Positions 1 to 4,295 of a stretch of 5,880 nt of DNA are shown here, one piece after another. Position numbers and translations under genes: made by a program. The notes below the pieces were generated by a model. It was not told the DNA's origin and made no database searches. It saw nothing but the letters and a program-made list of their open reading frames with translations. Each line of letters begins with the position of its first letter. Position 1 is the stretch's first letter. The DNA is from Candidatus Saccharibacteria bacterium CG10_big_fil_rev_8_21_14_0_10_47_8 (GTDB lineage Bacteria > Patescibacteriota > Saccharimonadia > Saccharimonadales > UBA10212): contig PFEG01000027.1 of the NCBI GenBank assembly GCA_002793885.1, positions 1-5,880 on the forward strand, read 5' to 3'.

Positions 1-22
1 AGCAATATGTTATTATATTGCT
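1..22 (+). promoter_or_regulatory. Inverted repeat with extended -10-like promoter element
   Basis: The window opens with a perfect 8-bp inverted repeat (AGCAATAT at 1-8, ATATTGCT at 15-22, 6-nt loop). Inside it, TG at 8-9, one base, then TATTAT at 11-16 reads as an extended -10 element, one mismatch from TATAAT. It would place a transcription start near 23, just ahead of the ribosome binding site of the first gene. Any -35 box lies outside the window. The overlap of symmetry and -10 could mark an operator, but AT-rich sequence gives such matches by chance. Confidence 0.35.
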
Positions 23-32
23 TGAATCCCTT

Positions 33-40
33 AGGGGGAG
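33..40 (+). promoter_or_regulatory. Shine-Dalgarno site deciding the start of the first gene
   Basis: AGGGGGAG ends 7 nt before the ATG at 48. This fixes the start there rather than at the in-frame TTG at 18, which would place this purine tract inside the coding sequence and put charged residues ahead of the membrane anchor. Confidence 0.7.
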
Positions 41-47
41 AGTTATT

Positions 48-611
48 ATGAACCGATATATTATTGCTTTTGCCGGATTTATGATCCTAGTTATAGCGTT
101 GCTGATAATTATTTTCAGCGGCGGCGGCAAAAAGACCTCCACACCTACTCAACCTGTTAAAACTCTGCCCGATTATGCATCTACCACAGCCGCTGTAAGT
201 ATGACCATTGACGGCCGGATTAACGGGGAAGATACGCACCGCCAGATCCGCGTGAGTGTGGACCGTTTTCAGCGCAAACTAGACATAATTGGCGGTTACA
301 ACGACAACTTAGTAGAGACCCACAACTTTGCCAACAACCAGGCTGCTTATGATGTATTTTTAAGAGCCATTAACGGAGTTGGTTTCACTACAAAAAGCAA
401 TAAATATAAGATTGCTGATGAACGCGGAAAATGCCCGCTTGGATTCCGCTACATATTTGAGCTCAATGATAGCGGCGACTCAATATCCCGCCTATGGTCT
501 TCCAGCTGTAGTGGTATAGGCACTCTGGGTGGCAATTCCGTGCAGCTGCAATCACTATTCAAAGCCCAGATAACAGATTACAATAAACTCACCACCCGTG
601 TCATTCTCTAG
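48..611 (+). CDS. Hypothetical single-pass membrane-anchored protein, 187 aa
   Basis: No family was recognised. Residues 5-23 form one strongly hydrophobic helix after a short N-terminus with one positive residue (MNRY), followed by a Gly-Gly-Gly-Lys-Lys stop. This fits an N-terminal signal anchor with the remaining 160 or so residues outside the cytoplasm. A Thr/Pro/Ser-rich linker (about 30-45) leads to a mixed alpha/beta domain. That domain has two cysteines, C129 and C154, which could form a disulfide. There is no lipobox cysteine and no enzyme motif that I can see. The start is ATG at 48, chosen for its ribosome binding site at 33-40. The TAG stop overlaps the left arm of a long inverted repeat, so the 3' end of the mRNA would be highly structured. 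It might be a surface protein or a substrate-binding or pilus-associated accessory protein; nothing here decides between these. Confidence 0.75.
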   Translation: MNRYIIAFAGFMILVIALLIIIFSGGGKKTSTPTQPVKTLPDYASTTAAVSMTIDGRINGEDTHRQIRVSVDRFQRKLDIIGGYNDNLVETHNFANNQAAYDVFLRAINGVGFTTKSNKYKIADERGKCPLGFRYIFELNDSGDSISRLWSSSCSGIGTLGGNSVQLQSLFKAQITDYNKLTTRVIL

Positions 612-689
612 CTCCCATGTGAAAGGTGAGACCTCTCACAATGTGGGAGATTGTAGGATGTGAGAGGTCTCACCTTTCACATGGGAGCT
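610..689. repeat. Long perfect inverted repeat (31-bp arms, 18-nt spacer)
   Basis: The left arm 610-640 and right arm 659-689 are exact reverse complements over 31 bp, separated by 641-658. The left arm begins at the second base of the TAG stop of the upstream gene. In RNA the transcript would fold into a very stable 31-bp hairpin. No T-tract follows the right arm (next bases CTCACATGAATG), so it is not a standard intrinsic terminator. It could be an RNA-stabilising 3' hairpin, a protein-binding site, a small non-autonomous mobile element or the leftover ends of one. No target-site duplication is evident. Confidence 0.9.
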
Positions 690-856
690 CTCACATGAAT
701 GTTCAGGTGCTTATAGGCTGTCTGGTGCTATAGTTTTAAGCGTGATAAAAGCCATAATTTTTGACCCACACACCAATATCTTGAGATTCCGAAATAGGGT
801 TATTCACCCTCTTCTTCATTCAGGATTTGGGGCGGGGCAGGTTTTTTTGGGACTGC
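690..856 (+). other. Intergenic stretch before the HAD gene, no complete gene
   Basis: Together with the inverted repeat this makes a 245-bp gap between the first gene and the HAD gene. It holds a further copy of TCACATG (691-697) just outside the inverted repeat, a degenerate copy of the HAD start (742-765) and a weak 5-bp stem (AGGGT 796-800, ACCCT 806-810). I see no convincing promoter or Shine-Dalgarno site for the HAD gene. A G-rich tract lies at 829-840, but it is too far from the ATG to be a normal ribosome binding site. Confidence 0.5.
742..783 (+). pseudogene. Possible remnant of a HAD-gene 5' end
   Basis: Reading from GTG at 742 gives Val-Ile-Lys-Ala-Ile-Ile-Phe-Asp, closely matching Val-Ile-Arg-Ala-Val-Ile-Phe-Asp at the start of the HAD protein (codons from 860). 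The two 24-nt stretches (742-765 and 860-883) agree at 19 positions, and the differences preserve or conservatively change the amino acids. After the Asp the frame continues without HAD character and stops inside the start of the real gene. It may be the remnant of a duplicated or replaced HAD gene. It may also be coincidence, since the match is short and includes a T-run. Confidence 0.3.
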
Positions 857-1435
857 ATGGTGATTAGGGCTGTAATTTTTGACTTTTTTGGTGTGGTAGT
901 CGGCAGGGGATTTAACGAAACCTATCGATACGCTGGTGGTGACCCTATTAAAGACAAACAGTTTCTCAGCGATCTGTTAGATCGCACTAGTCTTGGGCTT
1001 ATAACTCCAGCAGACTTCAGGCGTGCTATAACAAAGAAAATAGGTATAAGTCTGGAGCGATACGAAAAGGCTATGCAGGAAGCAGAGCGTCCAAACGATG
1101 AGCTGCTTGATTATATAGAAAGATTAAAACATAACTACAAAATCGCGGTGTTGAGTAACGCTAATTTAGGGTCTTTAGAGCGTAAACTTGGTCACGACCG
1201 GCTAAATAAGTATTTTGACGAACGGATTATTTCCGCTGAGGTAGGTATGATTAAGCCAACCGCAGAGATTTACCTCATGACCTCTAAAAAATTGGGTGTC
1301 TTGCCTGAAGAGTGTATTTTTATAGACGATAAAAAGACTCATTGCGAAGGGGCTCAAGCTGTTGGGATGCAGGCTGTTTGGTACCAGAACTTCCCACAAA
1401 TGAAAAATGAGTTGGAAACCTTATTAAAGCCTTAA
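857..1435 (+). CDS. HAD-superfamily hydrolase (HAD-IA type), 192 aa
   Basis: This is a haloacid dehalogenase-fold enzyme, a soluble cytoplasmic family that usually removes phosphate from small molecules. All four motifs are present. Motif I is the nucleophile D9 in VIFDFFGVV, motif II is S100 in VLSNAN, motif III is K133 in MIKPTAEIY, and motif IV is the acidic pair D157-D158 in FIDDKK. A helical cap lies between motifs I and II (about 17-95), as in subfamily IA. The usual second aspartate of motif I (D-x-D) is replaced by F11. Relatives with DLGN or DFGG likewise lack it, so this is a subgroup trait rather than proof of inactivity, but the substrate cannot be named. Start ATG 857 puts motif I at the family's normal distance from the N-terminus. 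GTG 860 is possible, and the in-frame TTG 827 would add ten uncharacteristic residues. No clear Shine-Dalgarno site is visible. Confidence 0.88.
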   Translation: MVIRAVIFDFFGVVVGRGFNETYRYAGGDPIKDKQFLSDLLDRTSLGLITPADFRRAITKKIGISLERYEKAMQEAERPNDELLDYIERLKHNYKIAVLSNANLGSLERKLGHDRLNKYFDERIISAEVGMIKPTAEIYLMTSKKLGVLPEECIFIDDKKTHCEGAQAVGMQAVWYQNFPQMKNELETLLKP

Positions 1436-1455
1436 TAATGTGTTCGGATACATTA
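1436..1455. terminator. Weak stem at the convergent HAD / DciA-like junction
   Basis: TAATGT (1436-1441) pairs with ACATTA (1450-1455), with a possible extra G-T pair inside and a loop containing TTCGGA. It lies between the two convergent stop codons and overlaps the TAA of the minus-strand gene. The stem is AT-rich and neither side has a T-tract, so terminator activity is doubtful. It is the only candidate in the 17-nt gap. Confidence 0.25.
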
Positions 1456-1734
1456 GTTAAGTGAGCCGGTACGTATAACAAGGCGCCTAGTTATACCGCA
1501 AGCGTCCATCAAACTCTGTCTTTCCAGATGAATGGTAGCTGCCAGGGCTGAATCCCTGACACTAATGATTACCGCATCACGCTGCAGCTTTACATAGCAA
1601 CGGCTTTTGTAACGGCGCTGCACGTAATTACGTATAGCTGTAATCTCATTTGGCGGGGTGAAGTTTTTTTTGCCTAAAATATCCTGCAAGCTATCCATAT
1701 AGCCCAGTATAGCTGGGCAGTTAACAATTTTCAT
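1453..1734 (-). CDS. Small DciA/DUF721-like protein, 93 aa
   Basis: Residues about 40-90 have the shape of the DciA (DUF721) domain. This is the beta-strand pattern YVKLQRDAVIISV, then a D-S-A-L-A-A segment (61-66) leading into a helix, then a helix with Q73-S-L-M and a closing strand RRLVIRTG. DciA helps load the replicative helicase DnaB in many bacteria that lack DnaC, and also binds nucleic acid; here that role is inferred from fold resemblance only. The protein is much shorter than classic DciA and nearly consists of the domain alone. It is basic (KKNF, QRRYKSR). The neighbours mutM and holA fit a replication context. The start is ATG at 1734, and Met13 (codon at 1698-1696) is a plausible alternative because related small proteins often begin close to such an M-D-S-L sequence. 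Neither start has a Shine-Dalgarno site. Another nucleic-acid-binding small protein remains possible. Confidence 0.6.
   Translation of the reverse strand: MKIVNCPAILGYMDSLQDILGKKNFTPPNEITAIRNYVQRRYKSRCYVKLQRDAVIISVRDSALAATIHLERQSLMDACGITRRLVIRTGSLN
1702..1718 (-). other. GC-rich hairpin at the 5' end of the DciA-like gene
   Basis: GCCCAG (1702-1707) and CTGGGC (1713-1718) form a perfect 6-bp stem with a 5-nt loop. It lies in codons 6-11 of the gene if translation starts at 1734, or directly before the start if Met13 at 1698 is used. In the second case it could limit ribosome access. The structure is certain as sequence, its role is unknown. Confidence 0.4.
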
Positions 1735-1740
1735 TTTTCA

Positions 1741-1778
1741 ATTATCAATAATTTTACATTTAACTTCTATCCTAACAA
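1741..1778 (-). promoter_or_regulatory. Candidate promoter for the DciA-like gene
   Basis: On the minus strand TTGTTA (1778-1773), a 16-nt spacer and TAAAAT (1756-1751) give a reasonable sigma70-type promoter, with a start near 1744 and a leader of about 10 nt. A second -10-like hexamer, GATAAT (1746-1741), would start transcription exactly at the A of the ATG at 1734. Either way the mRNA has almost no leader. The region is AT-rich, so chance matches are likely. Confidence 0.4.
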
Positions 1779-1834
1779 GAAAAGACAGTAATACTGAATC
1801 TAATTGCGAAACTTGGGTCCGGGCATTCCACTTG

Positions 1835-1840
1835 TATAAT
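1835..1840 (+). promoter_or_regulatory. -10 element of mutM, predicts a leaderless mRNA
   Basis: TATAAT is a perfect -10 hexamer. Counting seven bases from its last base puts the transcription start at 1847, the A of the mutM ATG. A weak -35 (TTGGGT, 1813-1818, 16-nt spacer) accompanies it. The mutM start is fixed by its protein chemistry, so the transcript from this promoter would have no 5' leader. Confidence 0.55.
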
Positions 1841-1846
1841 TAGGGT

Positions 1847-2761
1847 ATGCCAGAACTTCCTGAAGTTGAGATAATAAGAGTAGGTCTTGCCAAGCTGCTA
1901 CCTGGGCGAGTAATTGAAGATGTGTGGCATGATTGGCCTAAGTCATTTCCCAACTCGCCCTCCGATACGGCTAAGTTTTTACTCAAGGCTAAAATAGTCC
2001 ATGTAAGACGGCGCGCTAAAGTGCTGATTATTGAGCTATCCAGCAACTACTCATTGGTCATACATCTTAAGATGACCGGCCAGCTGGTATATGTCGGCTC
2101 TACCGACAAGCTAAAAGCTAAGAGCTCTAAGCTAATAGCTGAAGAAAAATTTGGAGGTGGCCACCCAAATGACTCGTTGGTTGGTAAGCTCCCAGATAAA
2201 AGTACCAGAGTTAAGATCGATTTCTCCGATAATTCCAAACTTTTCTTCAATGATCAACGCAAGTTTGGCTGGATGCGCTTACTGCCGACCGCCCAAGTAC
2301 CAGAACTTGATTTCTTTAAAGATATTGGGCCAGAACCGCTGGATGATGATTTTACGGCTGCCAAATTTATCGAAGCCTTATATCGGCGGAAAAACAGTAA
2401 TATCAAAGCCGTTTTGCTGGATCAAACAATGCTGGCCGGGGTCGGCAATATCTACGCTGACGAGTCACTGTTCATGGCTAAAATTCACCCTTTAACTCCT
2501 GTAGGCAGAGTATCGCGCACCAAGCTGGTAGCGTTGCATAGTGACCTTCGGCAAGTGTTACAACTTAGCATTACCAAAGGCGGCAGTACCGACCGCAACT
2601 ACGTGGATGCAAACGGTAAAAAGGGCAGTTATTTAAGCTTTGCCCAGGTTTTTAGGCGCGAGGGCCAGCCGTGCCCCAGGTGCGGAACGATAATTGAAAA
2701 AATCCGGGTGGCTGGGCGGGGTACACATATTTGTCCGCATTGCCAGAAGGCACCAAAATGA
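1847..2761 (+). CDS. mutM: Formamidopyrimidine-DNA glycosylase (Fpg/MutM), 304 aa
   Basis: This base-excision repair enzyme removes 8-oxoguanine and formamidopyrimidines and nicks the strand by beta/delta elimination. It starts with MPELPEVE; the proline exposed after Met removal is the catalytic nucleophile and E3 assists, which fixes the start at 1847. Other family landmarks are K58 (in RRRAK), H73-L-K-M76-T-G with the intercalating Met, R138 and F140 in FNDQRKFG, the H2TH-region signature GVGNIYADE with N201, and a C-terminal zinc finger with C276, C279, C296 and C299 plus R291 just before its last pair. All key residues are intact, so it should be active. At 304 residues it is about 35 longer than E. 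coli Fpg (269). The extra length sits at about 84-118 and contains GGGHP. The stop TGA overlaps the holA ATG, so the two genes are translationally linked. Confidence 0.97.
   Translation: MPELPEVEIIRVGLAKLLPGRVIEDVWHDWPKSFPNSPSDTAKFLLKAKIVHVRRRAKVLIIELSSNYSLVIHLKMTGQLVYVGSTDKLKAKSSKLIAEEKFGGGHPNDSLVGKLPDKSTRVKIDFSDNSKLFFNDQRKFGWMRLLPTAQVPELDFFKDIGPEPLDDDFTAAKFIEALYRRKNSNIKAVLLDQTMLAGVGNIYADESLFMAKIHPLTPVGRVSRTKLVALHSDLRQVLQLSITKGGSTDRNYVDANGKKGSYLSFAQVFRREGQPCPRCGTIIEKIRVAGRGTHICPHCQKAPK
2745..2750 (+). promoter_or_regulatory. Shine-Dalgarno site of holA inside mutM
   Basis: AGAAGG ends 7 nt before the ATG at 2758 and lies in the last codons of mutM. It supports 2758 as the holA start over the in-frame TTG at 2731. 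The same AGAAGG core precedes rpsT. Confidence 0.75.
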
Positions 2762-3675
2762 TAATTACTTTAACTGGGAACAATAGCTTTGCGATAAGAC
2801 AAAGACTGAATGAACTAACTTGTGATTTTGTTAGTAAATATGGTGAATTGGCGCTTGAAAAGTTTGATGGGGAGGAAGATGAAGCAGTAGCAATAATTGA
2901 GGGGCTACAGAGCCTGCCATTTCTGGCACAGCAGAAATTAGTAGTGGTCAGGAGTGGTGGATTGAATAAAGAACTTGCGGAGCATGTTGAACAAATAATT
3001 AGCTCAATTGGCGAAACAACGAACGCAGTTTTTTACGAGCCGCAAGTAGACAAGCGAACGGCCTATTTTAAGGTGTTAAAAAACCAAACTATGTTTGAAG
3101 AATTTAACGAGCTAGACCATCAAAGCCTAGCTAAGTGGCTGGTCGACCAGACTAATTTCCAGGGTGCGACCCTGGAAAGGGGGGATGCTAATTATCTAAT
3201 TGAGCGAGTAGGCACGAACCAAACCTTGCTGGTAAACGAACTTAACAAACTGCTTACATACAAGCTTGAAGTTACACGCGCCAGTATAGATTTATTAACT
3301 GAGCCAACGTCCCATAGCAAAGTTTTTGATCTTTTAGACATGGCCTTTTCCGGCAATAAAAAGCGGGCCCTGAAGCTTTATGACGAACAGCGCGCTCAAA
3401 AAGTTGAGCCACAGCTGATTATCGGCATGATAGCCTGGCAATTGCAATTGATAGCTCTGGCTAAAAATGCCGGAAAGAGAACGCCAAGCCAAATTGCGGC
3501 TGATTCCGGCATGAAGGCTTATCCTATAGAAAAGGCCAGGGGGTTGGCTAGCAGGCTAAGTAATGACGGGCTTAAAAACCTAGTTACCGAAGCCCTGAGC
3601 ATTGATTATAAGAGTAAAACCACACCTTTGGACTTAGATGAGGCCCTAAAAAACTACATCGTAGTAACTCTGTAA
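2758..3675 (+). CDS. holA: DNA polymerase III subunit delta (HolA), 305 aa
   Basis: Delta is the clamp-loader subunit that opens the beta sliding clamp so that it can be placed on primed DNA. The N-terminal region (about 1-130) has the family pattern: LTGNNSFAIRQRL, then SLPFLAQQKLVVVR (52-65), then NAVFYEPQVDKR (89-100). The middle AAA-type lid region carries GDANYLIERVGTNQTLLVNELNKL (142-165). The C-terminal collar domain carries the recognisable VFDLLDMAFSGNKKRALKLY (189-208) and PQLIIGMIAWQLQLIALAK (218-236). It is somewhat shorter than E. coli HolA (343). Delta does not hydrolyse ATP, so the absence of a proper Walker A motif is expected. ATG 2758 overlaps the mutM stop as ATGA with a good ribosome binding site, so the gene is probably co-transcribed and coupled to mutM. 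No + strand terminator is visible after it. Confidence 0.93.
   Translation: MIITLTGNNSFAIRQRLNELTCDFVSKYGELALEKFDGEEDEAVAIIEGLQSLPFLAQQKLVVVRSGGLNKELAEHVEQIISSIGETTNAVFYEPQVDKRTAYFKVLKNQTMFEEFNELDHQSLAKWLVDQTNFQGATLERGDANYLIERVGTNQTLLVNELNKLLTYKLEVTRASIDLLTEPTSHSKVFDLLDMAFSGNKKRALKLYDEQRAQKVEPQLIIGMIAWQLQLIALAKNAGKRTPSQIAADSGMKAYPIEKARGLASRLSNDGLKNLVTEALSIDYKSKTTPLDLDEALKNYIVVTL
3653..3665 (-). terminator. Weak intrinsic terminator candidate for rpsT
   Basis: Read on the minus strand, ACTAC, a 3-nt GAT loop and GTAGT form a short stem that is directly followed by a run of T (3652-3647). It lies about 28 nt beyond the rpsT stop and inside the 3' end of holA. Five base pairs is short for a terminator, but position and T-run are right. 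Confidence 0.35.
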
Positions 3676-3692
3676 AAAAGAGTACCCAAAGC

Positions 3693-4061
3693 TTATTTCT
3701 TGGTCGCGGGCTTTTTAACAGCTGTTTTTTTGGCAACCGACTTCTTGGCACCTGGTTTTTTGGCAGCTGCTTTTTTTGGCACGGCTTTTGCGGGCTTAAC
3801 CCCAGCGGCTTTGACTCTACTGGAAATTTGAGACTTTTGGCGGGCAGCTTTGTTGCGGTGAATAACATCTTTTTTAGCAGCCGTATCAATGGCGCTCATA
3901 ACAGCGCGTTCGGCTTTAGCGATTTCGGCAGCTTTGCCATCAGACAGGGCTTTGGTAAAAGACTTTAAAGAGTCACGCAAATTTCGCTTAGTGCGGGCGT
4001 TGCGGGATTTGGCTTTGGCAGCCACCTTGACACGTTTACGGGCCGATTTGATGATGGGCAT
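3693..4061 (-). CDS. rpsT: 30S ribosomal protein S20 with basic C-terminal tail, 122 aa
   Basis: S20 binds 16S rRNA early in assembly of the small subunit. Residues 1-86 are the three-helix S20 core: MPIIKSARKRVKVAAKAKSR with the typical K/R-rich first helix, NARTKRNLRD, the A-K-A-E-R helix (48-52) and the family signature DVIHRNKAARQKS (65-77). The family is usually about 85-90 residues. Here about 35 extra residues (88-122) repeat Lys-Lys-Ala/Pro units, such as PKKAAAKKPGAKK, like histone H1 tails; such a tail would be disordered and bind RNA or DNA. The start ATG at 4061 has an AGAAGGA site (4075-4069). A strong promoter lies at 4137-4109, giving a leader of about 40 nt. The gene converges on holA with 17 nt between the stops. 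Confidence 0.95.
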   Translation of the reverse strand: MPIIKSARKRVKVAAKAKSRNARTKRNLRDSLKSFTKALSDGKAAEIAKAERAVMSAIDTAAKKDVIHRNKAARQKSQISSRVKAAGVKPAKAVPKKAAAKKPGAKKSVAKKTAVKKPATKK

Positions 4062-4068
4062 TAAACTT

Positions 4069-4075
4069 TCCTTCT
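4069..4075 (-). promoter_or_regulatory. Shine-Dalgarno site of rpsT
   Basis: On the minus strand AGAAGGA ends 7 nt before the ATG at 4061, the best ribosome binding site in the window, as expected for a highly expressed ribosomal protein. Confidence 0.8.
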
Positions 4076-4108
4076 GATTACTCTTAACAGCTTTAGATAC
4101 AGATAAAG

Positions 4109-4137
4109 ACTATAACTTGGACACCTTTTTTTGTAAA
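4109..4137 (-). promoter_or_regulatory. Promoter of rpsT
   Basis: On the minus strand TTTACA (4137-4132), a 17-nt spacer and TATAGT (4114-4109) match the sigma70 consensus in five of six bases at both boxes. The predicted start is near 4102. It is the best two-box promoter seen in the window and points only at rpsT. Confidence 0.7.
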
Positions 4138-4167
4138 GGGTATTACCACTTTGAGTTACCAAACTTC

Positions 4168-4189
4168 AGTCTTCTTTTAGTCTTCTTTT
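4168..4189. repeat. Tandem 11-bp direct repeat
   Basis: AGTCTTCTTTT occurs twice with no gap, at 4168-4178 and 4179-4189. The period of 11 bp is about one helical turn, so both copies face the same side of the DNA, as in many regulator binding sites. It lies between the rpsT promoter and the DHH-like gene, overlapping where the -35 region of a + strand promoter with its -10 at 4199 would be. Confidence 0.6.
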
Positions 4190-4198
4190 TCAAAGAAC

Positions 4199-4204
4199 TA
4201 TCAT
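4199..4204 (+). promoter_or_regulatory. Possible -10 element for the DHH-like gene
   Basis: TATCAT differs from TATAAT at one base. A start near 4211 would give a leader of about 85 nt. The -35 position has no good match but is covered by the 11-bp tandem repeat, which would fit an activator-dependent promoter. Other AT-rich hexamers nearer the ATG (for example TAAAAT at 4266-4271) compete as candidates. Confidence 0.3.
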
Positions 4205-4225
4205 GCAAGGGTAAAAACCTCTTGC
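4205..4225 (+). other. Hairpin upstream of the DHH-like gene
   Basis: GCAAGGGT (4205-4212) pairs with ACC and CTTGC (4217-4225) to form 8 bp with one bulged T and an AAAA tetraloop. No T-run follows, so it is not a standard terminator. If transcription starts near or before 4204 it would lie at the extreme 5' end of the leader, where such hairpins can protect mRNA. Confidence 0.4.
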
Positions 4226-4295
4226 GCTGCTGATACGGTTATGGTAATCTTGCGACAGAAGTTATTAAAATCAAAAACCCTTAAAAAATATACAC

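Noticed and set aside
610..689. Long inverted repeat as a CRISPR repeat or tRNA-like element
   Set aside because: There are only two arms in opposite orientation, no regularly spaced direct repeats and no tRNA fold or CCA-type end.
796..810. AGGGT / ACCCT stem as a terminator after the first gene
   Set aside because: Five base pairs and a mixed pyrimidine sequence without a T-run; it is also far from the upstream stop.
1202..1399. Open reading frame of 65 codons on the minus strand
   Set aside because: It lies wholly antisense to the HAD motifs III and IV, has no ribosome binding site and no family character.
2151..2495. Plus-strand frame of 114 codons inside mutM
   Set aside because: It is an alternative frame of a gene whose protein is unmistakable; its translation shows no domain features.
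2758..2761. TGA read as an amino acid (alternative genetic code)
   Set aside because: Reading through the mutM TGA would give an unrelated extension in the wrong frame for holA, while TGA as a stop yields a normal Fpg C-terminus and a typical ATGA overlap.
3714..3728. Palindrome AACAGCTGTT followed by T's, as a + strand terminator for holA
   Set aside because: The palindrome has no loop, so it cannot form a useful hairpin, and it is explained by the Lys/Ala-rich codons of rpsT.
3584..3889. Minus-strand frame of 101 codons rich in Lys, Pro and Leu
   Set aside because: It is an out-of-frame shadow of the rpsT Lys/Ala tail codons and runs into the holA 3' end.
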